A stretch of DNA of 64,000 bases from Ga0077555 sp963761475 (lineage in GTDB: Bacteria > Pseudomonadota > Alphaproteobacteria > Rhizobiales > Hyphomicrobiaceae), in contig CAVXGT010000016.1 in assembly GCA_963761475.1 (NCBI GenBank), positions 1-64,000 on the forward strand, given 5' to 3'. Position 1 is the stretch's first letter, and every line of letters starts with the position of its first letter. The notes below the pieces were generated by a model that searched no databases, was not told the DNA's origin, and worked only from the letters and a program-made list of their open reading frames with translations. The position numbers and the translations under genes were made by a program. Of this stretch, positions 46,671-54,623 are shown in pieces.

Positions 46671-46756
46671 AAGAATTCACCTCTTAAGGGCGGCAAGACG
46701 CAGGACCAGCAATGACGCGTCAACAACAACCGCTGATAATGGGTGCGCGCCTGCGT

Positions 46757-47092
46757 TCAATCGAGCTTCAGACCAAGCGCTTGGCTGAGCTCGGCCGCAG
46801 CCGACACCGCAGGCCGGGCACTCGTCGTCGGTGTCGTGGGCGTTGTCGGCGTCGTCGGTTCCGGCGTGGGGTTGATGATCACGTCCGGAAAATCGGGAAA
46901 ATCGCTCTTCGCCTTGTATTTCTTCTGCGCCTCGGCGCTGGCAAGCAATCCGGAAGCGTTGAACGGGCTACCGCCAAAATTGGGATTGACGGGCGTATAG
47001 ACGAGATCCGCAGCAAACGACGGTGCCGCCCAAAGAACCACCGACATGGCACCTGCCAATGCGGCTGCGCGACTGAAATTCGCTTTTGTCAT
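46757..47092 (-). CDS. csgF: CsgF-like curli assembly protein
   Basis: A 111-residue secreted protein. After a signal peptide (AALAGAMSVVLWAAPSFAA) the mature N-terminus LVYTPVNPNFGGSPFNASGLL is the CsgG-binding segment characteristic of CsgF (NPNFGG...N...LL). CsgF caps the CsgG pore and helps nucleation at the surface. After the first ~40 mature residues the protein is replaced by a Thr/Pro repeat linker (TPTTPTTPTT) and a short helix (SAAAELSQALGLKLD). It is shorter than E. coli CsgF and lacks an obvious conserved C-terminal domain. It is the first gene of the leftward csgF-csgG pair and diverges from the major curlin gene. Confidence 0.85.
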   Translation of the reverse strand: MTKANFSRAAALAGAMSVVLWAAPSFAADLVYTPVNPNFGGSPFNASGLLASAEAQKKYKAKSDFPDFPDVIINPTPEPTTPTTPTTPTTSARPAVSAAAELSQALGLKLD

Positions 47093-47434
47093 GGGACACG
47101 CCTCTCGACCAAAAAACAATGCAGCGATACCTAAGTGATTCGATCCGCAGGAAGCCCCACAAGCCCGCACTTTTGCCCGCAATCCACAATATTCAGACCA
47201 CGGCTGCCCCCAACTGTCTGCGCACGCAAGCCATTGCTGAAGCCCTGGTTAATTTAACCTTCAGCCTAACTATCAATTGTCGTTTTTTCTCAATCTGAAA
47301 CAGTCCTACAAGCATGCACAGCATTGTAAGCATGTGATCTTTTGGTTTCTGCATATTTCAATGAACAGCGGGGCTAAAGGATCATCATAGGCCTTCGTTT
47401 CCCGGCAATTGGCTCGGGAGGGAGCAAACGCACC
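47093..47434. promoter_or_regulatory. Divergent promoter region of the curli locus, with palindrome
   Basis: A 342-base AT-rich region between csgF (leftward) and the curlin gene (rightward). At 47247-47259 lies a perfect 13-base palindrome, GGTTAA-T-TTAACC. Outside it GCTGAA and TTCAGC form a second, offset pair of arms. This is a good candidate operator or regulatory hairpin. AAGCATG occurs twice close together near 47310-47335. GGGAGGGA before 47435 is the curlin ribosome binding site. No CsgD-like regulator gene is in the window. Confidence 0.55.
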
Positions 47435-48589
47435 ATGAAGTCACTCTTAGGCAGCGTAAGCCTGCTTGCACTTGTCATCGCCACACCGGCATTTGCAGAA
47501 GACAACGAAAACACCATCAACCAGACCGGGGTGAATAACCAGGCTGGCATCATCCAGCTCGGCATCTTCAATAAGAACACCTCCACCCAGACCGGCTCCG
47601 GGAACTTCGACTGGACACTTCAGGCTGGCGCTGGCAGCGGCGGCTTTAACACGAAGAACAGCACCCAGACCGGCGTCGACAACAGCATTGTCGGCATCCA
47701 GTTCGCAAATCCTGGTGGCGCAAACACCATCTCAGCAACCCAGACCGGCATCACCAACACCGCCGACATCTGGCAATTGGCCCATGACGCGGGCTCGACC
47801 AACTCGGTCGTCAGCACCCAGGAGAGTGCATTCGGCCCCGGCGCTGTAGGCCAGCATCTCAATGTTCTCCAGTACGCATCAGGTGCTTCGAGCAACTCCG
47901 TCATCAACACCCAGAACAACGGCGGCCCCGGTGGCAGCGGCGCGCCCCCCAACAACGAAACGGCTGACGTCCTCCAGGTCGCACTAGGCGGCAGCTCAAA
48001 CCAGCTCGAAAATATCCAGGGTGGCCAGAACGACTACTCCAAAACCTTGCAGGTAGCCACCAACGGCGGCGCGAACATCGGCAAGATCGACCAGCAGATC
48101 TTCTCCGACAGTTCGACGGCCTTGCTTGCCCAGTTCGCTGATGGCAGCACGAACAACGGCAAGATCACGCAGGGCGGCCCCGCCGGCCAGGGCGACTTCA
48201 ATTCTGCCGGTATCCTACAGGTCTCGGCCAACGGCGGCATCAACAACGCCACGATCGAACAATACGGCAGCACGAACGACGCAACGACCGTCCAGTTCGC
48301 CGCTGACGGTGGTTCCAACTTGTCGAACACGGTGCAAACCGGCATCGGCAACGAGGCAAAGGTCTACCAGAACACCAACATCACGGACCACTTCGCGACT
48401 GCCAACGGTGTGTACATCCAAGCCCAAGCCATGGCACTTGCGTTCTCAACGCCTCCTGGTGTGCCGAGCCTCGACCTCTCCGGCCTGACGGTCAATGTCA
48501 CGGGCGGCATCGTGCTGACCCCCGTCGCCCCGGTTCACGCGACCAACATCATGGTCCCCGGCACGTTCAACCTGAACAAGACCCCTTGA
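47435..48589 (+). CDS. csgA: Major curlin-like amyloid subunit
   Basis: A 384-residue secreted protein (signal peptide LLALVIATPAFA) made of curlin-type repeats. Residues about 26-315 contain many N-x5-Q/N-x4-Q units such as NTINQTGVNNQAGIIQLG, ATQTGITNTADIWQLA, QTGVDNSIVGIQFA and VQTGIGNEAKVYQ. The paired strands are spaced 30-45 residues apart by Gly/Ser-rich loops, longer than the 22-residue E. coli repeats. From about 320 there is a non-repeat C-terminal domain with hydrophobic strands (SGLTVNVTGGIVLTPV). The product should be exported through CsgG and polymerise into surface amyloid. Assignment as the major subunit is by size and repeat number. Confidence 0.85.
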   Translation: MKSLLGSVSLLALVIATPAFAEDNENTINQTGVNNQAGIIQLGIFNKNTSTQTGSGNFDWTLQAGAGSGGFNTKNSTQTGVDNSIVGIQFANPGGANTISATQTGITNTADIWQLAHDAGSTNSVVSTQESAFGPGAVGQHLNVLQYASGASSNSVINTQNNGGPGGSGAPPNNETADVLQVALGGSSNQLENIQGGQNDYSKTLQVATNGGANIGKIDQQIFSDSSTALLAQFADGSTNNGKITQGGPAGQGDFNSAGILQVSANGGINNATIEQYGSTNDATTVQFAADGGSNLSNTVQTGIGNEAKVYQNTNITDHFATANGVYIQAQAMALAFSTPPGVPSLDLSGLTVNVTGGIVLTPVAPVHATNIMVPGTFNLNKTP

Positions 48590-48658
48590 TCGGTCTCGCC
48601 TGACACACGACCAGCATCGGCGGCCCGTGCCGCCGATGCTCCCAACAGGAGGGACGCC

Positions 48659-49051
48659 ATGAAACAGTCCTCCCGCTTCGCCCTCGCGGTCTTCATCGCA
48701 ACGGCGGCCCTTTTCAGCGCGAATGCAGCCCACGCCGGCGACAGCCCGCCCGCCTGCGAAATCCGTCAGGCAAAGAGCCAGGACACCATCCGCCTCTCGG
48801 CTGTCGCCATTGCCGGCGAGGCCATCCGCGGCGCCTACCATTTCACGCTCGAGAAACGCGGCCCCGGCGGCTCATCGCGTCAGGCCACCTCCGGCGCCCT
48901 TTCCCTCGAGGCAGGCGGCGAACGCCTGCTCTCCATCCAAACCTTCAACCTGCCCGACGGCGCCACCGCCAAAGCCCAATTGGTCGTGACCCTGCCTGGC
49001 CATCCACCGATCCGTTGTACGCTGACGCTGCAGGGGGCCAAGAGCATCTAG
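48659..49051 (+). CDS. csgH: CsgH-like curli chaperone
   Basis: A 130-residue periplasmic protein with a signal peptide (FALAVFIATAALFSANAAHA). The mature domain has Cys33 (ACEIRQ) and a second Cys near residue 120 (IRCTLTLQG), with an alternating-strand pattern fitting an immunoglobulin-like sandwich. This matches CsgH, the alphaproteobacterial counterpart of CsgC that prevents premature amyloid formation in the periplasm. Its place between the two curlin genes supports this. Shine-Dalgarno AGGAGGG precedes the ATG. Confidence 0.8.
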   Translation: MKQSSRFALAVFIATAALFSANAAHAGDSPPACEIRQAKSQDTIRLSAVAIAGEAIRGAYHFTLEKRGPGGSSRQATSGALSLEAGGERLLSIQTFNLPDGATAKAQLVVTLPGHPPIRCTLTLQGAKSI

Positions 49052-49111
49052 CTCGCCCGTGCTATAAGCTTGCTCCAGATTCGTGGGCTCATGTTTCAAG
49101 AGGCGATTGCC

Positions 49112-49702
49112 ATGCACGCGCCCGTGCTACGATTTTACCGACTTTGCCGTTTGCTTGGCCTGTTGGCCGGTGTGCTCACGCTGGCGCTCCCCCACCAGGC
49201 CGCTGCCCAATCCAGCGCCAACGGCTTTCAATCCGTGTTGCAGGACCCCGCCCCGCTGCCGACCGGCCTGCCTCCCACCGGCATTCCTCAGCCCGCCGGC
49301 GGTCCGACCATCGAGGAGATCTACGCCACCACGCCGCAAAATCCCCTCGTCAACGCTGGCTCCATCTACCAGCGCGGCAATTTCAACACCGCGACCCAGA
49401 CCGTCATCGGCATCGCCAACAACGTCCTGCAGGTCCAGGACGGCAACCGCAATTCCTCGAACATCGCCGAGCTGGCCACGCGCAACACCAACGTCGGCGT
49501 CTACCAGAAGGGTGATGATCTCGAATTGAACATTCTCCTGCTCGGCTCGCACGACACCAGCGTGCTTCACCTGCAGAGCGGCATCGGCGGCAGCCAGAGC
49601 ATCATGGTGCTCGGCGACTTGGGCGTCGTCGTTGGCGGCCGATTCGTGCCCAACACCACCGGCAAGCCCATTTCCAGCGTCATCATCCGCGACCGCAAAT
49701 AG
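49112..49702 (+). CDS. csgB: Minor curlin/CsgB-like protein
   Basis: A 196-residue exported protein. A signal peptide (LLGLLAGVLTLALPHQAAA) is followed by a Pro-rich stretch (residues 44-75). Three to four curlin-like repeats occupy about 84-160: IYQRGNFNTATQTVIG, NNVLQVQDGNRNSSNIAEL and TNVGVYQKGDDLELNI. The C-terminus (FVPNTTGKPISSVIIRDRK) is basic. The small size and few repeats suggest the nucleator CsgB. ATG 49112 is preferred over upstream alternatives at 49070 (TTG) and 49091. It is the last gene of the rightward curli operon and converges on the agmatinase gene with 12 bases between. Confidence 0.8.
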   Translation: MHAPVLRFYRLCRLLGLLAGVLTLALPHQAAAQSSANGFQSVLQDPAPLPTGLPPTGIPQPAGGPTIEEIYATTPQNPLVNAGSIYQRGNFNTATQTVIGIANNVLQVQDGNRNSSNIAELATRNTNVGVYQKGDDLELNILLLGSHDTSVLHLQSGIGGSQSIMVLGDLGVVVGGRFVPNTTGKPISSVIIRDRK

Positions 49703-49714
49703 CTGCCCGCCGGT

Positions 49715-50635
49715 TTACCCCGCCTTCGTTCCCGACAAGGCATAGTTGAGCATTTTCTGCGCCAGTTGAGCGGCCAGGAAGTCGTAGGCGTGCAGCCCCT
49801 CGATCGGCGCCAGCTCAACGAGATCCATGCCCACAACCTTGCCCACCTCGCAGGCCCGCCGCAGGATCGCGAGCGTCGTCAGATAGTCGAGCCCGCCTGG
49901 CGTCGGCGTCCCCGTTGCCGGCATGATCGAGCCATCGAGCGCGTCGATGTCGACCGTTATGTAGACGGGCTTGCCAGCGAGCGGCGCCAGCATCCGCTCG
50001 AGATCCCACTGGCGCTGTTCGAGCCCGAGATGCAGATCGATGCGATGCCGGTTCGCCGCGTAGAACTCGGCCTCCTCCTGGCACATGGCGCGGATGCCCA
50101 CCTGCACCAGCCGCACCCCCTCGTGATCGAGTACGCGGCGCATGGCGGCGGCATGACTGTAGTGCTCGCCGAGGTAGCCATCGCGCAGATCGGCGTGGGC
50201 ATCGAGCTGCAGCACCACGAGATCGGGATGCCGCCGCACGAACGGACGGATCGCACCCGGCGTCAGCGAATGCTCGCCGCCGATCACGAACGGAAACCGC
50301 CCTCCCGCCACGACCGTCTCCAACAGCCCCTCGAGGAGATCCAGCGCCCCTTCGACAGTTGCCGGCATGGTGGGTTCGCGCACGGCGGCAATGCCGTAGT
50401 CGCGGTAGGGCTCGCGCCACAGCTCCTCGTCGAAGAGCTCGAGCTGATGGCTCGCCGCCATGATCGCAGCCGGCCCCCGCGCCGTGCCGCTACCGTAGCT
50501 CACCGACGCTTCGAGCCCGAACGGTATGACCACCGCCCGCGCTTTCTCCGGCGTATCGGCATCGAGCCGCAACGGATCGAGGAAGCTCTCCGCCCCCGGC
50601 AGATAATCGAGCTTTTGTGCGCTGGGCGTGGTCAT
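49715..50635 (-). CDS. speB: Agmatinase/arginase-family ureohydrolase
   Basis: A 306-residue ureohydrolase with the binuclear manganese site: GGEHSLTPG, QLDAHADLRDG and ITVDIDALDGS. SpeB converts agmatine to putrescine and urea. The N-terminal PFGLEASVSYGSGTARGP matches agmatinases. Its neighbour upstream is a type III-fold ornithine decarboxylase, so both belong to polyamine synthesis; other ureohydrolases (guanidinobutyrase) cannot be excluded. Start ATG 50635 follows GAGGGAG; a TTG three codons upstream overlaps that site and is unlikely. Confidence 0.9.
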   Translation of the reverse strand: MTTPSAQKLDYLPGAESFLDPLRLDADTPEKARAVVIPFGLEASVSYGSGTARGPAAIMAASHQLELFDEELWREPYRDYGIAAVREPTMPATVEGALDLLEGLLETVVAGGRFPFVIGGEHSLTPGAIRPFVRRHPDLVVLQLDAHADLRDGYLGEHYSHAAAMRRVLDHEGVRLVQVGIRAMCQEEAEFYAANRHRIDLHLGLEQRQWDLERMLAPLAGKPVYITVDIDALDGSIMPATGTPTPGGLDYLTTLAILRRACEVGKVVGMDLVELAPIEGLHAYDFLAAQLAQKMLNYALSGTKAG

Positions 50636-50763
50636 CTGGCTCAACTCCCTCAGCCGGCAGCCGTGATGTCATCCGGCGCCGGAGCGACCGACAGTCAGCT
50701 CAAACGCCGAGGCCGGCAGTCACTCGGACCAACCGGCCTCGCACCATCTCGAGAAGAACGCCC

Positions 50764-51942
50764 TCAGGCCGCAGCGCCCTTGCGCGACGCTTCGCCGTAC
50801 ATCGAGAACATCGGCGCGTCCTGGAAGATCACCTCGTCGTATTCGCCATAGCCGTTGAAACGGCCCGCGATCGCTCGCGCATAGGCGCCGGTGTTGCCGA
50901 TCTCCAGGTAGTCGCCTTCGCGTACGCCATCGGGCAGCATGAACGGACCCTGCATGTGATCGATCGAATCACACGTCGGCCCCCACATCTCGAACCCGAC
51001 CAACGGCATATTGGCCGGCATCTTGCGACCAACCACCCGCACCGGGAAGATGAAGCCCAGGTGCGCTGCATCGAACAGCATGCCGTAGCTGCCGTCGTTG
51101 ATGTAGAGGTTGTTGCCCCGCCGTGCATCGACGCGCACGATCAGGCTCTCCGCCTCAGCAACCAGCGCCCGGCCAGGTTCGCACATGATCCGGCAGCGCT
51201 CGGCCACCGGCAGTTTCTCCACCGCCTCAGCAATGACATCGGTGAAATCGGAAAGCGGCGCCGGCACCTCGTTAGAGTATCGCGAGGGAAACCCGCCGCC
51301 CACATCGACCCGGTCGACCACGACGCCGGCCTTGACGATCAAGCGCCCGACCTCCTCCAGCGCGAACGCATAAGCGTCCGGCTTCACGGTCTGCGAGCCC
51401 ACGTGAAACGTGATACCCAGTTCCCGCGCGGCCTGCCGCGTGCGCATGACCAGCCGCTCGGCCTCCTCGCCGACAGCACCGAACTTGCGCTCCAGCGGCA
51501 GCCGACTGTTCTTCGCCGGCACCGCAATCCTCACCCACAGGATCAAGTCCCGCGCGTTGCCCGTCTCCTCCAGGATCTTCTCCAGCTCCTCCTCGGTATC
51601 GAGCGAGAACGAGCGGCAGCCGAGCGCAAACGCCCGCCGGATGGCGTGGCGTGGCTTCACCGGATGCATGAAGTGGAAGGAGACGTCAGGAATGGTCCGC
51701 GCGTCCTCGAGCTCGGGCAGCGAGGCGACGTCGAAATGCCGGATGCCCGCGCCATAGAGCGCGCCCAGCAGGAAGACATTGCTGTTGGCCTTGTAGGCGT
51801 AGGCCACATCGCCTGGAAAGTTCTTGAGGAACCAGCGCGCCGCGTTTGCTGCCGCATGCGGCCGGAAGCCCACCACCGGGCGCTCGGGCGGGTTCGCTGC
51901 AATCAGCGCGTCGGCGGAAGCAAAGGTCTCGAGTTTTGCCAT
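50764..51942 (-). CDS. Ornithine/lysine decarboxylase (alanine-racemase fold)
   Basis: A 392-residue PLP enzyme of the eukaryotic-type ornithine decarboxylase family, making putrescine (or cadaverine). The PLP lysine is in AYAYKANSN. HFDVASLPELE, DVGGGFPSRY and MCEPGRALVAEAE are conserved, and the catalytic Cys lies in WGPTCDSIDHMQG. It lies upstream of speB in the same direction (128-base gap). Substrate choice between ornithine and lysine cannot be decided by eye. ATG 51942 is preferred to the longer frame at 51984. Confidence 0.93.
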   Translation of the reverse strand: MAKLETFASADALIAANPPERPVVGFRPHAAANAARWFLKNFPGDVAYAYKANSNVFLLGALYGAGIRHFDVASLPELEDARTIPDVSFHFMHPVKPRHAIRRAFALGCRSFSLDTEEELEKILEETGNARDLILWVRIAVPAKNSRLPLERKFGAVGEEAERLVMRTRQAARELGITFHVGSQTVKPDAYAFALEEVGRLIVKAGVVVDRVDVGGGFPSRYSNEVPAPLSDFTDVIAEAVEKLPVAERCRIMCEPGRALVAEAESLIVRVDARRGNNLYINDGSYGMLFDAAHLGFIFPVRVVGRKMPANMPLVGFEMWGPTCDSIDHMQGPFMLPDGVREGDYLEIGNTGAYARAIAGRFNGYGEYDEVIFQDAPMFSMYGEASRKGAAA

Positions 51943-52065
51943 CGCATGAGGCCCCCAGGTGTTGAGAAGGACATGAAGCCGCAAGCCGGCATAGAGATGC
52001 GTTCAGATAGTCATGCCCGATCCCGATGTAAAGACCTGCATCCCCATTGCCTTAAGCAAAACCCT

Positions 52066-53244
52066 TCACCGCGCCCGGCTGTTGCCGATAACCCGCATCA
52101 CCACTGCAGCCGCAGCCTCGCTCGGCGTGCCCTCCCTCAAGGCCAGCCGCCGCGGAACGTCAGCCAGCCGTGTGAGCTGCCGCGCCCGTACCGGCCCCTC
52201 CGCCAGCACCTGGCCCAGCGCGCCGGCAAGCTTCTCCGGCGTGCAGTCCTCCTGCATCAGCTCGGGAAAGGCCCGCTCGCCCAGCACCAGGTTGGAGAGC
52301 GCGAAGTGTGGCGTCTTCACCAGGAACTGCAGCCGCGCCGCCAGCGCATCGACCCGGTAGGCAACCACCATCGGCGAGCCCGCCACGGCAAGCTCCAGCG
52401 TCACCGTGCCCGATGCCGCAAGCGCAACGTCACCGGCCCGGAACGCCATCAGTTTGCGTGCCTCACCCTCCACCACATGCACCCGCATCGGCCAATCCCC
52501 GAGCGCCTCGTCGATAATCCCACGCACATGATCGACGGCGGGGATGATCACGTTGAGCCGCCCCACCCGTTGCTGCAGCAGGCCCAGCGCCGCGCCGAAA
52601 GGTTGCATCAGCCGCTCGACCTCCGAGCGACGACTCCCCGGCAGCACCGTCACCGTCTTGGCGGCGGGATCGAGAGCCAGTTCCGCCCGGAGCGGCGATG
52701 GATCGATCGCCCCGATCTCGTCGAGTTGCTCCGCCAGGGGATGGCCGACATAGGTACAATCCGGCCCGCCGAGCCGCCGGTGCGCCTCGGGCTCGAACGG
52801 CAACAGCGCCAGCACATGATCGATATGGGCCCGCATCCGCTTCGCCCGTCCCGGCCGCCACGCCCACACGCTCGGGCTGACGTAATCGAGGATCGGCACG
52901 TGCGGCAATCGTCGACGAATGCGCCGCGCAATCGGATGCGTGAACTCCGGGCTGTCGATGATCACCACCGCGTCGGGCTCGGCGGCAACGCCCGCCGCCG
53001 CCGCCTCGTTGATCCGCCGCACGAGCTTCGGCAACCGCTTCAGGATCTCGAGCGGCCCCATGACGGCCACCTCCGAAAGTGGAAACAGCGAGGCCAACCC
53101 CTCAGCGGCCATGTCCGGCCCGCCAACTCCGCTGAAGCTGATGTCCCCCTCCGCGCGCGCCCTGAGCGCCCGCATCAATCGCCCACCGAGCGCGTCGCCC
53201 GAATGCTCGCCCGCCACCAGGAACAGGCGCAGCGGCGCCGTCAT
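52066..53244 (-). CDS. lpxB: Lipid-A-disaccharide synthase
   Basis: LpxB joins lipid X and UDP-diacylglucosamine to form the lipid A disaccharide. The 392-residue protein has the N-terminal LFLVAGEHSGDALGG, then IDSPEFTHPIARR, YVSPSVWAWRPGRAKRM and VLPGSRRSEVERLM. Its ATG overlaps the lpxI stop by 4 bases. LpxI supplies one of its substrates, so the coupling makes biochemical sense. It ends the long envelope cluster. Confidence 0.97.
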   Translation of the reverse strand: MTAPLRLFLVAGEHSGDALGGRLMRALRARAEGDISFSGVGGPDMAAEGLASLFPLSEVAVMGPLEILKRLPKLVRRINEAAAAGVAAEPDAVVIIDSPEFTHPIARRIRRRLPHVPILDYVSPSVWAWRPGRAKRMRAHIDHVLALLPFEPEAHRRLGGPDCTYVGHPLAEQLDEIGAIDPSPLRAELALDPAAKTVTVLPGSRRSEVERLMQPFGAALGLLQQRVGRLNVIIPAVDHVRGIIDEALGDWPMRVHVVEGEARKLMAFRAGDVALAASGTVTLELAVAGSPMVVAYRVDALAARLQFLVKTPHFALSNLVLGERAFPELMQEDCTPEKLAGALGQVLAEGPVRARQLTRLADVPRRLALREGTPSEAAAAVVMRVIGNSRAR

Positions 53245-54623
53245 TCAGCCTCTCCATGCGCAATCAGGAAAATCCCAGCTTCATTGGCCCATGTCGTCAC
53301 ATCGCGCCGCAACTCCTCCCCCTGCACCGCGCCGAGATAGCCGATCCCCGCCAATCCCGCCGCCTTCGCCGCCTGAGACACCTCCCGGTCAAGGCCAACC
53401 CCGGTCCTGGCCGTACCTTCGCCACCGCCCGCAGCCCCCTGCAGCACCACCACCCCGATCAGGCTCTTGAAGACCCGTCGTCCCCAGCTCGGAGCTCCGC
53501 GCTGGGCGGCAATGAACGCCGCGACCGGCATCTGCCCTCCAATCCCCAGCACATGCTCGCGCGACACGATCACGGCCGAGCCCGCCCCGTGCGCCTGCGC
53601 CACCTCCATCACCGCGCGCCCGATATGCAGGTCGCGCCGGTCCGCCGGCGTCGGTGTGCGTCGCGAAATGAAATCCGGCACCGCTGCGGCAGCCATTTGT
53701 CCGTTGTCACTCCTCTCAGCCGACCGGCCCTCCACCGCCTCCCGCACGAACCCATCCGCCAGCCCCACCAGCGCCAGCCCCGCTGAATCCGCCGCCGCCA
53801 CCGCAGCCGCCCGCTCCAGCATGATCGTCCCCCCGGCGCCGACACCAATGGCCGTCAGCCCCGCCGCTGCCGCCAGCGCCACCGTCTGCGGCCCGATTGT
53901 CGGCACATCGATCCGCATGTCCTGGCCGGGCTTGGCAAGTTTGAGCAGCACGCCCCCCGCGCCGAGGCCCGCTCCGATACCCCCCGGCCCCAGGTCACGC
54001 AGCATCGCGTCCGTACCCCGCACACCTTCGACGGCGACGATAGCCCCTGCCTGCGCCACCACCGCCTGGCCGACATCGAACCGGCCGAGATCGTGGGCAA
54101 GCCGTGCTGCCCGCTGCCAAGCCGCCACCTCATTGGCCTGCGCTGGCCGCCGGCTCATCACGTCCGCGCCGGCAAGCAGACCCGGCGCCACGTCGCCAAC
54201 GCCAACCACCGCCAGCCCATGCCGCTCGAAGAAGGCCACAACGCGCCGCAGCACGCTGTCGTCACCGCCCCGCGTCAGCGACAGCACCGTCGGCAGATTG
54301 ACGAAGAAGCCGTGATCCACCCGCAGTCTCAGCAGGTTCGGGCGCTGCATGGCGCCGGCGATGGTGATCTCGCCCACACCGGCCCGTTTGAAGGAGGCGA
54401 GCATCCGCCCGATCTGGCCGAGCCGCACGCGCTCGTGCGCGAAGGCAGACACGCCCGCGTCGGCAAAACCATCGATCGCCACGATGTGAACTCGCCGACC
54501 GCTGGCCTCGGCTGCAGCCGCGATCTCGATGGGCAAGCGTCCCGCACAGGCGAGGATCCCGAGCACTGAGCCAGCCTCACCCCGCACTGCCTCGCCCACG
54601 CCCCCCGGCCCTTCAGTCGCCAC
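53241..54623 (-). CDS. lpxI: UDP-2,3-diacylglucosamine pyrophosphatase LpxI with extra C-terminal domain copy
   Basis: LpxI (DUF1009) hydrolyses UDP-2,3-diacylglucosamine to lipid X in alphaproteobacteria. Residues 18-290 are a complete LpxI: LGILACAGRLPIEIA, then the C-terminal domain with FDVGQAVVAQAGAIVAVEG and the catalytic-Asp region MRIDVPTIGPQTV (Asp239). The ORF continues for another 170 residues to 460. Residues about 330-457 resemble a second, degenerate copy of the C-terminal domain (LHIGRAVMEVA, REVSQAAKAAGLAGIGYLG, ANEAGIFLIAHG) without the DxPTxG motif. The usual length is about 270-290. The start is taken as GTG 54623 inside the lpxA end; another start is possible because no ideal ATG is present. 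Confidence 0.88.
   Translation of the reverse strand: MATEGPGGVGEAVRGEAGSVLGILACAGRLPIEIAAAAEASGRRVHIVAIDGFADAGVSAFAHERVRLGQIGRMLASFKRAGVGEITIAGAMQRPNLLRLRVDHGFFVNLPTVLSLTRGGDDSVLRRVVAFFERHGLAVVGVGDVAPGLLAGADVMSRRPAQANEVAAWQRAARLAHDLGRFDVGQAVVAQAGAIVAVEGVRGTDAMLRDLGPGGIGAGLGAGGVLLKLAKPGQDMRIDVPTIGPQTVALAAAAGLTAIGVGAGGTIMLERAAAVAAADSAGLALVGLADGFVREAVEGRSAERSDNGQMAAAAVPDFISRRTPTPADRRDLHIGRAVMEVAQAHGAGSAVIVSREHVLGIGGQMPVAAFIAAQRGAPSWGRRVFKSLIGVVVLQGAAGGGEGTARTGVGLDREVSQAAKAAGLAGIGYLGAVQGEELRRDVTTWANEAGIFLIAHGEAE

Noticed and set aside
50617..53340. 907-codon plus-strand frame opposite ornithine decarboxylase and lpxB
   Set aside because: It is a shadow of two well-recognised minus-strand genes; Arg/His/Pro-rich with no domains.
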